From NCBI GenBank assembly GCA_045130275.1, contig JBGUPL010000063.1:1-32847 (forward strand): a stretch of 32,847 nt of DNA. Direction: 5' to 3'. This DNA is from F23-D06 sp045130275 (GTDB lineage Bacteria; Bacteroidota; Bacteroidia; Bacteroidales; WCHB1-69). A program made the position numbers and the translations under genes. Below the pieces are notes generated by a model. The model had not been told where the DNA came from. It saw nothing but the letters and a program-made list of their open reading frames with translations, and did no database searches. Each line of letters opens with the position of its first letter. The first letter of the stretch is position 1. Below are positions 14,913 through 22,309 of the stretch, one piece after another.

Positions 14913-17741
14913 CTATTTCTGCATCGTGGTCGGATGCATATCCGCACGAGTGTAGATTTCAGGATGGAAGTACTTCTTCATGAACTCGACCATCTCTTTC
15001 TTGGTGACCGAATTGACGATGTTGTCGTATTCAGACGGAGCAATAATCGGTTCATCTTGGGTGACCTTTCCGCTGATGTAGCCGAGCCAGAAGCGGTTGG
15101 TCTGGATGTTCTTGGCACGGGTGCTGATCATCTGCTTCTTCACCAACGCCATCGTCTTACTGTCGGGACCCTTCTTCTTGAAGTCGTTGAGAATCTTCAG
15201 GCTGGCGTCAGCGAGCTTGTCGGTCTTCACGGGGTCGCAACCCAGCAGAATCAACAGGGTCATCTCAGCACGCGGAAGTTTACTGGCGCCCATCTGCACC
15301 ATCGGGGAATAGACATCGCCCATCTTCTCACGCACGATACGCACGAATTGGATGTCCAATGCCTCGCCGATCATGTCGGCGATGATGGAGTTGCGGTAGC
15401 TCCAGTCAATCGGGTTGCTAATCATCATACCCATATAGCCCTGCTCCTCGGTGCCGGCATAAACAGTCTGCGTGGTGGCCTTCTCCGGACGTGGTTTCAG
15501 CACGTTGAGGTTGTAGTTCTCTTTCTTGGCCGGTTCGGTCTTCATGGAACCGAGATAGAGTTCCACAAACTCTTTCATCTCTTTTTCGTCGTAGTTGCCC
15601 ACGAAGAAGAAGTTGAAGTCGGCAGGGTTGGCAAAACGCTCCTTGTAGATCTGCACGGCGCGGTCGAAATTCACCTGTTTCAGATACTCTTCATCGAAGG
15701 TGAACATCTGCTTCATGTAAGGATCGTTATTGTAAGCAGCTTCCAGTAATTTGCCCAAATATTGGTACAACGGCTGGGCGGTGATCATCTGAAGCTGTTC
15801 TTTCGTCTCCTGCATCACCAGTTCGAAAGCGTTCTCGTCGATGCGCGGGTTGGTGAAGAAGGCGTTGAGGTACTGGAAGAAGAATTCCAAGTCCTTCGGG
15901 GAAGAAGAACCACTGAAGGTTTCTGACAGCAGGCCGATTTCAGGAGAAACACCCACATCTTTGCCTTTCATTTTCTTCATCAGGGAGTTATAGTCCAGAC
16001 CAGCAATACCGCCGCGGTCGATGATCTCAGCGGCAAAGTCGGCGGAAGCGAGGTCTTTCACACCATAAAGCGATTTACCACCCTTGCTGCTGGCGCTGAA
16101 GAGGATTTCATCGTTCTTATAGTCGGTTTTCTTCAGATAGACGGTGATGCCGTTGGAAAGGGTCCACTTTTCGGCACCCACAGCCTCGATTTTCTCTACA
16201 GAAGTGATTTTGCCGGGTTTCAGGGTCCCTTTTTCCAGGATTTCTTGATCCTTGTAGGTATCCACATAGGGCTGGACATTAGCTAAAGACTTGTCTTTCA
16301 GGATGCTGAGGATTTCCTCCTTGCTCGGAACGGTCACGCCTTCCTTCTCGGGGGCGGTGATAATCGCGACCATGTTGTCTTCCGTGATCCAATTCTTAGC
16401 CAATGCGTTGACCTCTTCCAAGGTGATGCCTTCGATGAGCTTCTTGGCGTAGGTGTTTTCGCGTTTCGCACCCGGGATGGGGTCTTGACGCAGGAAGTTG
16501 TTGATGTACTGGGAAGCAAAACGGGCGGATTCGGTTTTTTCGACCTCTTTGGCAGCCTTGTCGTATCTCTCTAACAACTCGTCTTTAGCACGATTAAGCT
16601 CGGTCTGCAGGAAACCATACTTCAGCACGCGATACTCCTCCTGCATCAACACGCGCAAAGCATCGGAAATGTGGCTCTCTTTGGCTATGGCCATAGAACC
16701 ATACGCATCCGTGTTGCCGATGAAGTCACTATAACCAGCGCTAGCACCGATGAAGGGGCATTTCGGATTTTGAGTCATCTCTTGGTAACGTGCGTCAAAC
16801 ATAGCATTGTAGAGGTCGATGCAGAGTTGTTCGCGGAAGTCGCCGATGGTCTTCATCGCGGTGTGTTTGTGCTTGCGGATAATCTGCACCATGTTGCCAG
16901 TGGCTTCTTTGTCGGTGCAGACGGCCACGAGGGGTTCCTTGTTGGCACCGACGCCGTAGGTCTCTTTCTTGCGGGGGTTCTGCTTGGCGGGAATGTTGCC
17001 GAACATCGTCTTGATTTTGGCTTCCACTTCAGCCACATTGATGTCACCAACCACAATAACTGCCTGCAGATCCGGGCGATACCAATCTTTGTAAAAGTCC
17101 TTAATAACTTGGTAGTCAAAGGTTTGCAAGATGTCCAACTTACCGATGGGCATACGGTCGGCGTAGCGGGAATCCTTCATCAGAATCGGCCAGTACTCCT
17201 TTTGCATACGGTCGTCGGCACCGAGACCGAGGCGGTATTCCTCGATGATGACACCGCGCTCCTCGTCAATCTCCTTGTTGTCGTAAAGGAGACCGGCGGC
17301 CCAGCCACGGAGGATCTTGAGACCGAGGTCGATGTTCGTGGGATCATCCGTCGGCATGGGAATCATATAGACCGTTTCGTCGAAGCTGGTGTAGGCGTTG
17401 AGGTCAGCGCCAAACACCACACCCTTGCTGCGCAGGTGGTCAACCACGCTGTTGCTCGGGAAGCCCTCGATGCCGTTGAAGGCCATGTGCTCGGTGAAGT
17501 GTGCCAAACCCTGCTGGTTGTCGTTCTCCTGGTTGGAGCCGGCGTTCACCGCGAGACGGAACTCCACGCGGTCCTTCGGGTAGGTGTTCCGACGGATGTA
17601 GTAGGTCATGCCATTGTCCAATTTGCCAATGGTCACATTCGGATCCGCTTTGATGGGATCATTCAGATTCAAATCGCCCTTCTGCGCGAAGACTACCAAC
17701 GTGCAGACTAAGGCCATCAGAAACAAAAATACTTTCTTCAT
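14913..17741 (-). CDS. Secreted M16 family zinc metallopeptidase
   Basis: The 942-residue protein starts with a signal peptide (MKKVFLFLMALVCTLVVFA, then QKG), so it acts in the periplasm or envelope. The inverted zinc motif HFTEH is at residues 81-85 in GLAHFTEHMAFNG, and the third ligand is expected in ERGVIIEEYR (about 161-170). Length and layout fit the two-half M16 form (pitrilysin/PqqL-like): an active N-terminal half with M16 and M16_C domains, then a second half (from about 520, WTLSNGITVYLKKTDYKNDEI) lacking HxxEH and so presumably structural. Members degrade short or unfolded peptides. It stands alone between its promoter (17839-17846) and the terminator at 14861-14895. The leader of about 90 bases is longer than elsewhere in the window. 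Confidence 0.95.
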   Translation of the reverse strand: MKKVFLFLMALVCTLVVFAQKGDLNLNDPIKADPNVTIGKLDNGMTYYIRRNTYPKDRVEFRLAVNAGSNQENDNQQGLAHFTEHMAFNGIEGFPSNSVVDHLRSKGVVFGADLNAYTSFDETVYMIPMPTDDPTNIDLGLKILRGWAAGLLYDNKEIDEERGVIIEEYRLGLGADDRMQKEYWPILMKDSRYADRMPIGKLDILQTFDYQVIKDFYKDWYRPDLQAVIVVGDINVAEVEAKIKTMFGNIPAKQNPRKKETYGVGANKEPLVAVCTDKEATGNMVQIIRKHKHTAMKTIGDFREQLCIDLYNAMFDARYQEMTQNPKCPFIGASAGYSDFIGNTDAYGSMAIAKESHISDALRVLMQEEYRVLKYGFLQTELNRAKDELLERYDKAAKEVEKTESARFASQYINNFLRQDPIPGAKRENTYAKKLIEGITLEEVNALAKNWITEDNMVAIITAPEKEGVTVPSKEEILSILKDKSLANVQPYVDTYKDQEILEKGTLKPGKITSVEKIEAVGAEKWTLSNGITVYLKKTDYKNDEILFSASSKGGKSLYGVKDLASADFAAEIIDRGGIAGLDYNSLMKKMKGKDVGVSPEIGLLSETFSGSSSPKDLEFFFQYLNAFFTNPRIDENAFELVMQETKEQLQMITAQPLYQYLGKLLEAAYNNDPYMKQMFTFDEEYLKQVNFDRAVQIYKERFANPADFNFFFVGNYDEKEMKEFVELYLGSMKTEPAKKENYNLNVLKPRPEKATTQTVYAGTEEQGYMGMMISNPIDWSYRNSIIADMIGEALDIQFVRIVREKMGDVYSPMVQMGASKLPRAEMTLLILLGCDPVKTDKLADASLKILNDFKKKGPDSKTMALVKKQMISTRAKNIQTNRFWLGYISGKVTQDEPIIAPSEYDNIVNSVTKKEMVEFMKKYFHPEIYTRADMHPTTMQK

Positions 17742-17838
17742 AAACGTTTGTTTTATTAATAATTATAGTATATCCTTTGACGTTTTTTCCCTTTGACGCA
17801 ATAACTTCAAAAAAACTACAAATATTTTTAATCGGCGG

Positions 17839-17846
17839 CAAAGATA
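17839..17846 (-). promoter_or_regulatory. -7 box of the M16 peptidase gene
   Basis: The minus strand reads TATCTTTG followed by CCGCC, the same extended form as before blaI. It lies about 98 bases upstream of the start codon, divergent from the PAS gene. Confidence 0.6.
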
Positions 17847-17864
17847 CTATTTTTTGAGAATTGC

Positions 17865-17885
17865 GACTTAGGACTTGAGACTTAG
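17865..17885. repeat. Heptamer array between the M16 and PAS genes
   Basis: Three units: GACTTAG, GACTTGA, GACTTAG. It lies 20 bases upstream of the PAS gene -7 box, about where a -33 element would be, and 19 bases beyond the M16 -7 box. Confidence 0.7.
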
Positions 17886-17904
17886 AATGGTTGGGATTTT
17901 TTGT

Positions 17905-17912
17905 TATTTTTG
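17905..17912 (+). promoter_or_regulatory. -7 box of the PAS gene
   Basis: TATTTTTG followed by CC lies 26 bases before the ATG at 17938. Confidence 0.55.
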
Positions 17913-17937
17913 CCACCGAATTTTTAAAACAAATACT

Positions 17938-18276
17938 ATGCTAGAATATTTTCACAATGTACCCTTTTCCGTCACGGTTTGCGACAAAGACGGTAAAATT
18001 CTGGAAATGAACGAAACTGCCGAGCGCGTGCTCAGTCACGGCAAGCACATCATCGGGCAGAATTTACTGGACTGCCACCCGGAACCGGCCCGCACCAAAC
18101 TGATGGAAATGCTGAAAAACCACAACCTCAACGCCTACACCATTGAGAAAAACGGCGTGAAGAAGTTGGTTTATCAATCTCCCTGGTTCGAGAACGGCGA
18201 ATTTGCCGGATACATCGAGCTCTCTATGGAACTGCCTGCGGAAATGCCGCATTTCGTGCGGATGCCGAAAAACTAA
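17938..18276 (+). CDS. Small stand-alone PAS domain protein
   Basis: The frame is open from 17875, but the ATG at 17938 follows the -7 box and begins the domain. The 112-residue product is a single PAS domain: MLEYFHNVPFSVTVCDKDGKILEMNETAERVL, GQNLLDCHPEPARTKLMEML and the final strands KKLVYQSPWFENGEFAGYIELSMEL. The DCHP segment with its Cys-His resembles PAS domains that bind haem or a cofactor, but this is not established. There is no output domain, so it must act through a partner not seen here. It is likely cytoplasmic. Related single-domain PAS proteins are common and poorly characterised. Confidence 0.82.
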   Translation: MLEYFHNVPFSVTVCDKDGKILEMNETAERVLSHGKHIIGQNLLDCHPEPARTKLMEMLKNHNLNAYTIEKNGVKKLVYQSPWFENGEFAGYIELSMELPAEMPHFVRMPKN

Positions 18277-18351
18277 TGTAACTTATGATGTAGTGTAGTT
18301 TTTTATTCTTTTTCTACGTTTATAGATTGTTAAGGATAAAAACATTAAAAT

Positions 18352-19032
18352 ATGAAAAAAATTTTTACAACAGCGGCTTTCTGCCTTATTTGCATTTTTG
18401 GTGCCTACGCCCAAAATTATTCTACTGTTCAGATCACACCCGTAAACGGGGTGTTGACAGTTAATGGGATTGCACAAATCTCTATCCCGAATTACGATCC
18501 CAGTGAAGTTCAGTTGGAACCCATGTCGGGATCCGTTGCGGTGCCCAGCTCCGACCAGATGTACACGGTGCAAGAATTCGCCTCCTTGGACGATGTGTGG
18601 AACGCATGCAATTCTTCTGCGGTCTGGTCATCCAACATGGTCACACTGGATACCTATTCCGGTCAAGGCATGAATGTCGGTTATGCCGCTCTGAAATTCG
18701 CCGGCACCCCGAACACCTACGGCTACGCCAAGTTCGATAAAAACGTATCCGGTGGATGGACCGAGTTCGGCTATTTCACATCGGGTTCCGGTATTGCAGA
18801 ATGGACAAATACCATTTCCGTTTATCCGAATCCCGTGGTGGAAACCATCAGCATCCGCAATGCCGAAGGATCACGGATTGCCATTTACAACTCGAATGGA
18901 CAACTCGTGAAACAAATTGAAAATGCGGAATCCAATGCTTCTGTAAACGTTACATCCTTATCTGTCGGTCTCTATTTTGTGCAAATTACACATGACAATC
19001 AGGTGAATACTGTGAAGTTCGTCAAGGAATAA
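18352..19032 (+). CDS. T9SS-exported protein with type A sorting domain
   Basis: The 226-residue protein has a signal peptide (MKKIFTTAAFCLICIFGAYA, then QN). Residues about 25-150 have no recognisable domain, rich in Ser, Thr, Asn and aromatic residues, as in beta-sandwich proteins. The C terminus (about 155-226) is a type IX secretion sorting domain: ISVYPNPVVETISI, the IAIYNSNGQLVKQI strand, the VNVTSLSVGLYFVQI motif and the final NTVKFVKE. The domain directs export across the outer membrane and is normally cleaved and anchored to lipopolysaccharide or released. It implies a functional T9SS in the organism. Most T9SS cargos are large enzymes or adhesins; this one is unusually small. It ends before the hairpin at 19111-19132. 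Confidence 0.9.
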   Translation: MKKIFTTAAFCLICIFGAYAQNYSTVQITPVNGVLTVNGIAQISIPNYDPSEVQLEPMSGSVAVPSSDQMYTVQEFASLDDVWNACNSSAVWSSNMVTLDTYSGQGMNVGYAALKFAGTPNTYGYAKFDKNVSGGWTEFGYFTSGSGIAEWTNTISVYPNPVVETISIRNAEGSRIAIYNSNGQLVKQIENAESNASVNVTSLSVGLYFVQITHDNQVNTVKFVKE

Positions 19033-19110
19033 ATGACATTCGCCGCCTAGGAGAAGCAGCATCCCTGCTGTTTATGAAAAACTACATTCTTGCTGCTTAT
19101 GAGAACCTTT

Positions 19111-19138
19111 AGGTCGTCATTCTTGACGACCTAACGTT
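19111..19138 (+). terminator. Intrinsic terminator after the T9SS cargo gene
   Basis: A perfect nine-base stem (AGGTCGTCA at 19111-19119, TGACGACCT at 19124-19132) with loop TTCT is followed by AACGTTTTATTT. A weaker five-base hairpin (CAGCA/TGCTG, 19057-19070) followed by TTT precedes it. Confidence 0.65.
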
Positions 19139-19146
19139 TTATTTGC

Positions 19147-19154
19147 TATTTTTG
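19147..19154 (+). promoter_or_regulatory. -7 box of the rlmB operon
   Basis: TATTTTTG followed by CGC lies directly after the preceding terminator and 22 bases before the ATG at 19177. It supports 19177 over the in-frame TTG at 19171. Confidence 0.6.
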
Positions 19155-19176
19155 CGCTTCGAAATACCATTTGGCT

Positions 19177-19941
19177 ATGTATTCTAAACAAACCCCAGAT
19201 AATGGCAGCCTCACCTACGGCATGCGCCCCGTGATGGAGGCCATCGAAAGCGGCAAAACCATCGATAAAGTCCTGTTCCAGAAAGGGTTGCAGGGCGAAC
19301 TTTTCAAGCAGCTCTTCTACGAGGTGCGGCAGCGGAAGATCCCGTTCCAGTATGTGCCACAGGAGAAGCTGAACCGACTCACGCGGCAGAACCATCAGGG
19401 TGTGATTGCGTTTCTGTCGGCCATCGAATATTGCGACATCTACAACATTGTGCCCTCGATTTTCGAAGAAGGCCGCGTGCCCTTCCTGTTACTGCTCGAC
19501 AAGATCACGGATGTGCGCAACGTGGGCGCCATCGCCCGTTCGGCCGAGTGCGCGGGCGTGGATGCCATCATCCTGCCGCTCAACGGCGGCGCGCAACTCA
19601 ACGAGGATGCCGTGAAAAGCTCCGCCGGCGCCCTCCACAAGGTGCCCGTCTGCCGACACTCTAACCTCGTGGAAGTAATTCAGTACCTGAAAGATAGCGG
19701 CATCGAAGTCATTGGCGTGACTGAAAAGGCCAACCACGCGCACTACAACAAGGATTTCACCGGACCCGTCTGCCTCATCATGGGCAACGAGTACGAAGGC
19801 ATCGCGTGGGACTACCTCAAACATTGCAACGACACGGTCACCATCCCGATGGTCGGCACCATCCGCTCGCTCAACGTCTCTGTGGCCACCGGCATCGCCC
19901 TGTTCGAAGTCGTCAAACAACGTAATCCTGTGAAAGAATGA
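19177..19941 (+). CDS. rlmB: SpoU-family rRNA 2'-O-methyltransferase, RlmB-like
   Basis: The 254-residue protein has the N-terminal substrate-binding domain (LTYGMRPVMEAIESGKTIDKVLFQKG ... IPFQYVPQEKLNRLTRQNHQGVIAFLS, about residues 10-80). The SPOUT methyltransferase domain follows, with all three motifs: DKITDVRNVGAIARSAECAG (about 107-126), LIMGNEYEGI and IPMVGTIRSLNVSVATGIALFE. RlmB methylates G2251 of 23S rRNA; the HQGV motif and length favour RlmB over TrmH, but the exact target is an inference. The protein acts as a knotted dimer in the cytoplasm. Its stop overlaps the next start by four bases (ATGA), as does the next pair, so rlmB, the phosphoesterase and miaA form a tightly coupled operon. 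Confidence 0.9.
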   Translation: MYSKQTPDNGSLTYGMRPVMEAIESGKTIDKVLFQKGLQGELFKQLFYEVRQRKIPFQYVPQEKLNRLTRQNHQGVIAFLSAIEYCDIYNIVPSIFEEGRVPFLLLLDKITDVRNVGAIARSAECAGVDAIILPLNGGAQLNEDAVKSSAGALHKVPVCRHSNLVEVIQYLKDSGIEVIGVTEKANHAHYNKDFTGPVCLIMGNEYEGIAWDYLKHCNDTVTIPMVGTIRSLNVSVATGIALFEVVKQRNPVKE

Positions 19942-20444
19942 AGATTGGCGTACTTTCCGACACTCACGGCTTCCTGCACCCCGATGCGTACACTTTTTTC
20001 AAGGGATGCGACGAGATCTGGCATGCCGGCGACATTATGAACGACAGTATCTTGGATGAGCTACGCATCATTGCCCCGACGGTGCGTGCTGTCTATGGCA
20101 ACTGCGACGACTGGGATATTCGCCGTGAAGTAGATGAGTATGAGGTTTTTACATGCGAGAAACACAAGGTTGCACTGATGCACATTGTGGGTTCGCCTGG
20201 ACGTTACCAGCCGAAAGCGCTACAGATCATCCGCGAGGAAAAGCCGACCATTTTCGTGGCCGGGCATTCCCACATCCTGAAAATTATGTACGACAAATAC
20301 CACAACTTGTTGTTTATTAATCCCGGAGCAGCAGGTTTATACGGTATCCACACGCGCCTGACAATGCTACGGTTCGAGATTGAGGGCGAGGAAATCAAAA
20401 ACATGGACATTTACGACATTCCCAAACAAACGCCGGTAAGATGA
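19938..20444 (+). CDS. YfcE/MJ0936-type metallophosphoesterase
   Basis: The 168-residue protein is a minimal calcineurin-like phosphoesterase. Metal ligands are visible in LSDTHG (Asp8, His10), HAGDI, YGNCDDWD, LMHIVGSPG and the final GHSHILK. Length and motif order fit the YfcE/MJ0936 group of small phosphodiesterases. The natural substrate in Bacteroidota is unknown. It starts within the rlmB stop codon (ATGA) and its own stop overlaps the miaA start (ATGA), so expression is coupled to two RNA-modifying enzymes. A role with RNA or a modified nucleotide is possible but only suggested by position. There is no signal peptide. Confidence 0.92.
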   Translation: MKIGVLSDTHGFLHPDAYTFFKGCDEIWHAGDIMNDSILDELRIIAPTVRAVYGNCDDWDIRREVDEYEVFTCEKHKVALMHIVGSPGRYQPKALQIIREEKPTIFVAGHSHILKIMYDKYHNLLFINPGAAGLYGIHTRLTMLRFEIEGEEIKNMDIYDIPKQTPVR

Positions 20445-21220
20445 GTACTAAAGAACCGATAATCACCATTTTGGGTCCGACCGCCACGGGCAAGACCGGC
20501 GTGGCGGTGCGCATCGCGGCCGAGTTGGGCGGCGAGATTGTGAGCGCCGACTCCCGTCAGGTGTTCCGCCGCATGGACATCGGTTCGGGGAAGGATTTGT
20601 CGGAGTACCAGTACAATGGAAATCCCATCCCCTATCACCTCATCGATGTGGAGGAACCGGGCAGGGAGTACAATGTCTATCGCTACCAGCAGGAGGCTTT
20701 CAAAGCCATCCACGACATCCAGGAGCGTGGCAAGCGTGTGGTATTTTGCGGTGGCAGCGGCCTCTACATTGACGCGGTGCTTCAAGGTTACCGATTTCAG
20801 TGGCAGGAAGACAGTCAGATACTGTCGGATCCCGTGCCGTCGGCCATCATCGGCCTGCGCGGCGACCGTGAGCGCATCCGCGAGCGCATCACTCGACGGC
20901 TGCAGGCGCGTTTGAAGGAGGGTATGGTCGAAGAGGTGCAGGCGCTGTTAGACGAGGGCATTCCGGCCGAGCGGCTCATCCGCTTCGGACTGGAATACAA
21001 GTACGTCACCCTCTATCTTACGGGCGAGCTGCACTATGGCGACATGGTTTCATTGCTCAACACGGCCATCCATCAGTTCTCGAAACGTCAAATGACCTGG
21101 TTCCGCCGCATGGAGCGTTTGGGATTCAACATCCACTGGGTTAACGCAGACTTGCCTGAGGAAGAAAAGTTCCGAAAAATATACACTTACTTACGAGAAG
21201 AGGGAATCGACTGTTTGTAG
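20441..21220 (+). CDS. miaA: Short MiaA-like tRNA dimethylallyltransferase
   Basis: MiaA transfers a dimethylallyl group to N6 of A37 in tRNAs that read UNN codons. The 259-residue protein has the P-loop GPTATGKT (residues 12-19), ADSRQVFRRMDIGSGK, PYHLIDVEEPGREYNVYRYQQEAFKAI, FCGGSGLYIDAVLQGY and the C-terminal QFSKRQMTWFRRMERL. Usual MiaA is about 300 residues. Here the segment between the LYIDAV helix and RRLQARLKEGMVEEVQALLDEG is cut short: the insert that grips the anticodon stem, ending in an RVxRALE helix, is absent or minimal, and the canonical GLGYRE appears as GLEYKY. It may be a divergent MiaA paralogue with altered substrate handling. It is the last gene of a coupled operon and converges with the yitT-like gene 26 bases away. 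Confidence 0.82.
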   Translation: MSTKEPIITILGPTATGKTGVAVRIAAELGGEIVSADSRQVFRRMDIGSGKDLSEYQYNGNPIPYHLIDVEEPGREYNVYRYQQEAFKAIHDIQERGKRVVFCGGSGLYIDAVLQGYRFQWQEDSQILSDPVPSAIIGLRGDRERIRERITRRLQARLKEGMVEEVQALLDEGIPAERLIRFGLEYKYVTLYLTGELHYGDMVSLLNTAIHQFSKRQMTWFRRMERLGFNIHWVNADLPEEEKFRKIYTYLREEGIDCL

Positions 21221-21246
21221 AAAAACACGCCCGAGTGTCTCTACGA

Positions 21247-22164
21247 TTAATTCAACGCTTTCTCTTTCAATGAATTGAACCCATATCCTAACGTTTCGGA
21301 CGCATCCAGAATCGTCACGAACGCTTTATCGTCGATTTCGTGGACGAAATGGATAAGCACCGGCAGCTGCTTGCGCGAGATGGAAGTGAAGATGATCTTC
21401 TTCTCGTCGTGGTTGTACATTCCCTCGCCGTTGAGGTAAGTGCCGCCACGATCCAGCTCGTCGAAGATGCGTTGCCTGATCTCCTCATATTTTTCGGAGA
21501 TAATCAACACCGCCTTGTTGCTGTGGAAGCCAGCAATGACTTTATCCATCACAACACCGGTCACATAAATCACCAACCATGAATACAACGGCACGGTCCA
21601 ATCTTTGAAAGCAGCCAAAGCAATGAGTACGATAGTGGAATCAACACAGATGAGGATAGTTCCTAACGGTATGTGTTTCAGATACTTACCAATGGTCATG
21701 GCAATGATGTCCGTGCCACCGGATGTGGCTCGTGTCTTGAAAATCAGCCCTAACCCAATACCTATAATCACACCACCGCACAGGGCGAGAATGAAGGCGG
21801 CAGAAGGGTCAGGAGTCATAGGGTCGTTAGGCAGCCCAATCAAGGGCGCGTAGCCGTAAACTTTCTCCCAAAGCGAGATGAATGCCGGCAATGTGATAAC
21901 ACCCACAAGCGTTTTCGCGCCAAATTTTGGCCCGAGCCACAGCGTGCCGATGAGTAGCAACGGCAAATCAAGACAGATGCCCGACAAACCGATGGGGAAG
22001 TTGAACACATGGTGCAGGATAATGGCAATACCATACACGCCCCCTGGCGCAAGCTTCAGCGGCGAGATGAACACCACAAACCCAATGGACATGATGAAAG
22101 TGCCCAAAATAATCAATGCATATGTTCTGAATATTTCCTTCCTTTTCTCTTTTGATATTGGCAT
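21247..22164 (-). CDS. YitT family membrane protein (DUF161/DUF2179)
   Basis: The 305-residue protein has the YitT arrangement: five to six membrane segments within residues about 12-215 (TYALIILGTFIMSIGFVVFI, GLSGICLDLPLLLIGTLWLG, AAFILALCGGVIIGIGLGLIF, PLGTILICVDSTIVLIALAAF, PLYSWLVIYVTGVVMDKVI) with the conserved GG.YGIA and ATSGGTDIIA motifs. A cytoplasmic C-terminal DUF2179 domain (about 220-300) carries DRGGTYLNGEGMY and ETLGYGF. The family is widespread and its transported substrate or function is not settled. The start at 22164 is the first ATG and gives the normal length. It converges with miaA and has its own leader of about 110 bases. The GTAG...CTAC hairpin in the 26-base gap (21217-21244) has no T run, so it is not a convincing terminator. 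Confidence 0.9.
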   Translation of the reverse strand: MPISKEKRKEIFRTYALIILGTFIMSIGFVVFISPLKLAPGGVYGIAIILHHVFNFPIGLSGICLDLPLLLIGTLWLGPKFGAKTLVGVITLPAFISLWEKVYGYAPLIGLPNDPMTPDPSAAFILALCGGVIIGIGLGLIFKTRATSGGTDIIAMTIGKYLKHIPLGTILICVDSTIVLIALAAFKDWTVPLYSWLVIYVTGVVMDKVIAGFHSNKAVLIISEKYEEIRQRIFDELDRGGTYLNGEGMYNHDEKKIIFTSISRKQLPVLIHFVHEIDDKAFVTILDASETLGYGFNSLKEKALN

Positions 22165-22273
22165 TCCTTATGTTTTTCTTGATATTGGACAATCCGATTT
22201 GGCTGTTGATTATATCTTAACTGATTTATAACCAATACTATAAAGCAAAATTCTAGTATTCTTGATTCAAATG

Positions 22274-22281
22274 CAAAATTA
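22274..22281 (-). promoter_or_regulatory. Possible -7 box of the yitT-like gene
   Basis: The minus strand reads TAATTTTG followed by C, a match to TAnnTTTG about 110 bases upstream of the start codon. The region is AT-rich, so a chance match is possible. Confidence 0.35.
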
Positions 22282-22309
22282 AAATTTTTAAGAACATGTA
22301 TTCACGTTT

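Noticed and set aside
16671..17711. Long plus-strand frame of 346 codons
   Set aside because: It is antisense to the active-site half of the M16 peptidase and has a Val/His/Asp-rich shadow composition.
21217..21244. Hairpin between miaA and the yitT-like gene as a terminator
   Set aside because: The stem is short and interrupted (GTAGA/TCTAC and ACAC/GTGT) and no T run follows on either strand.
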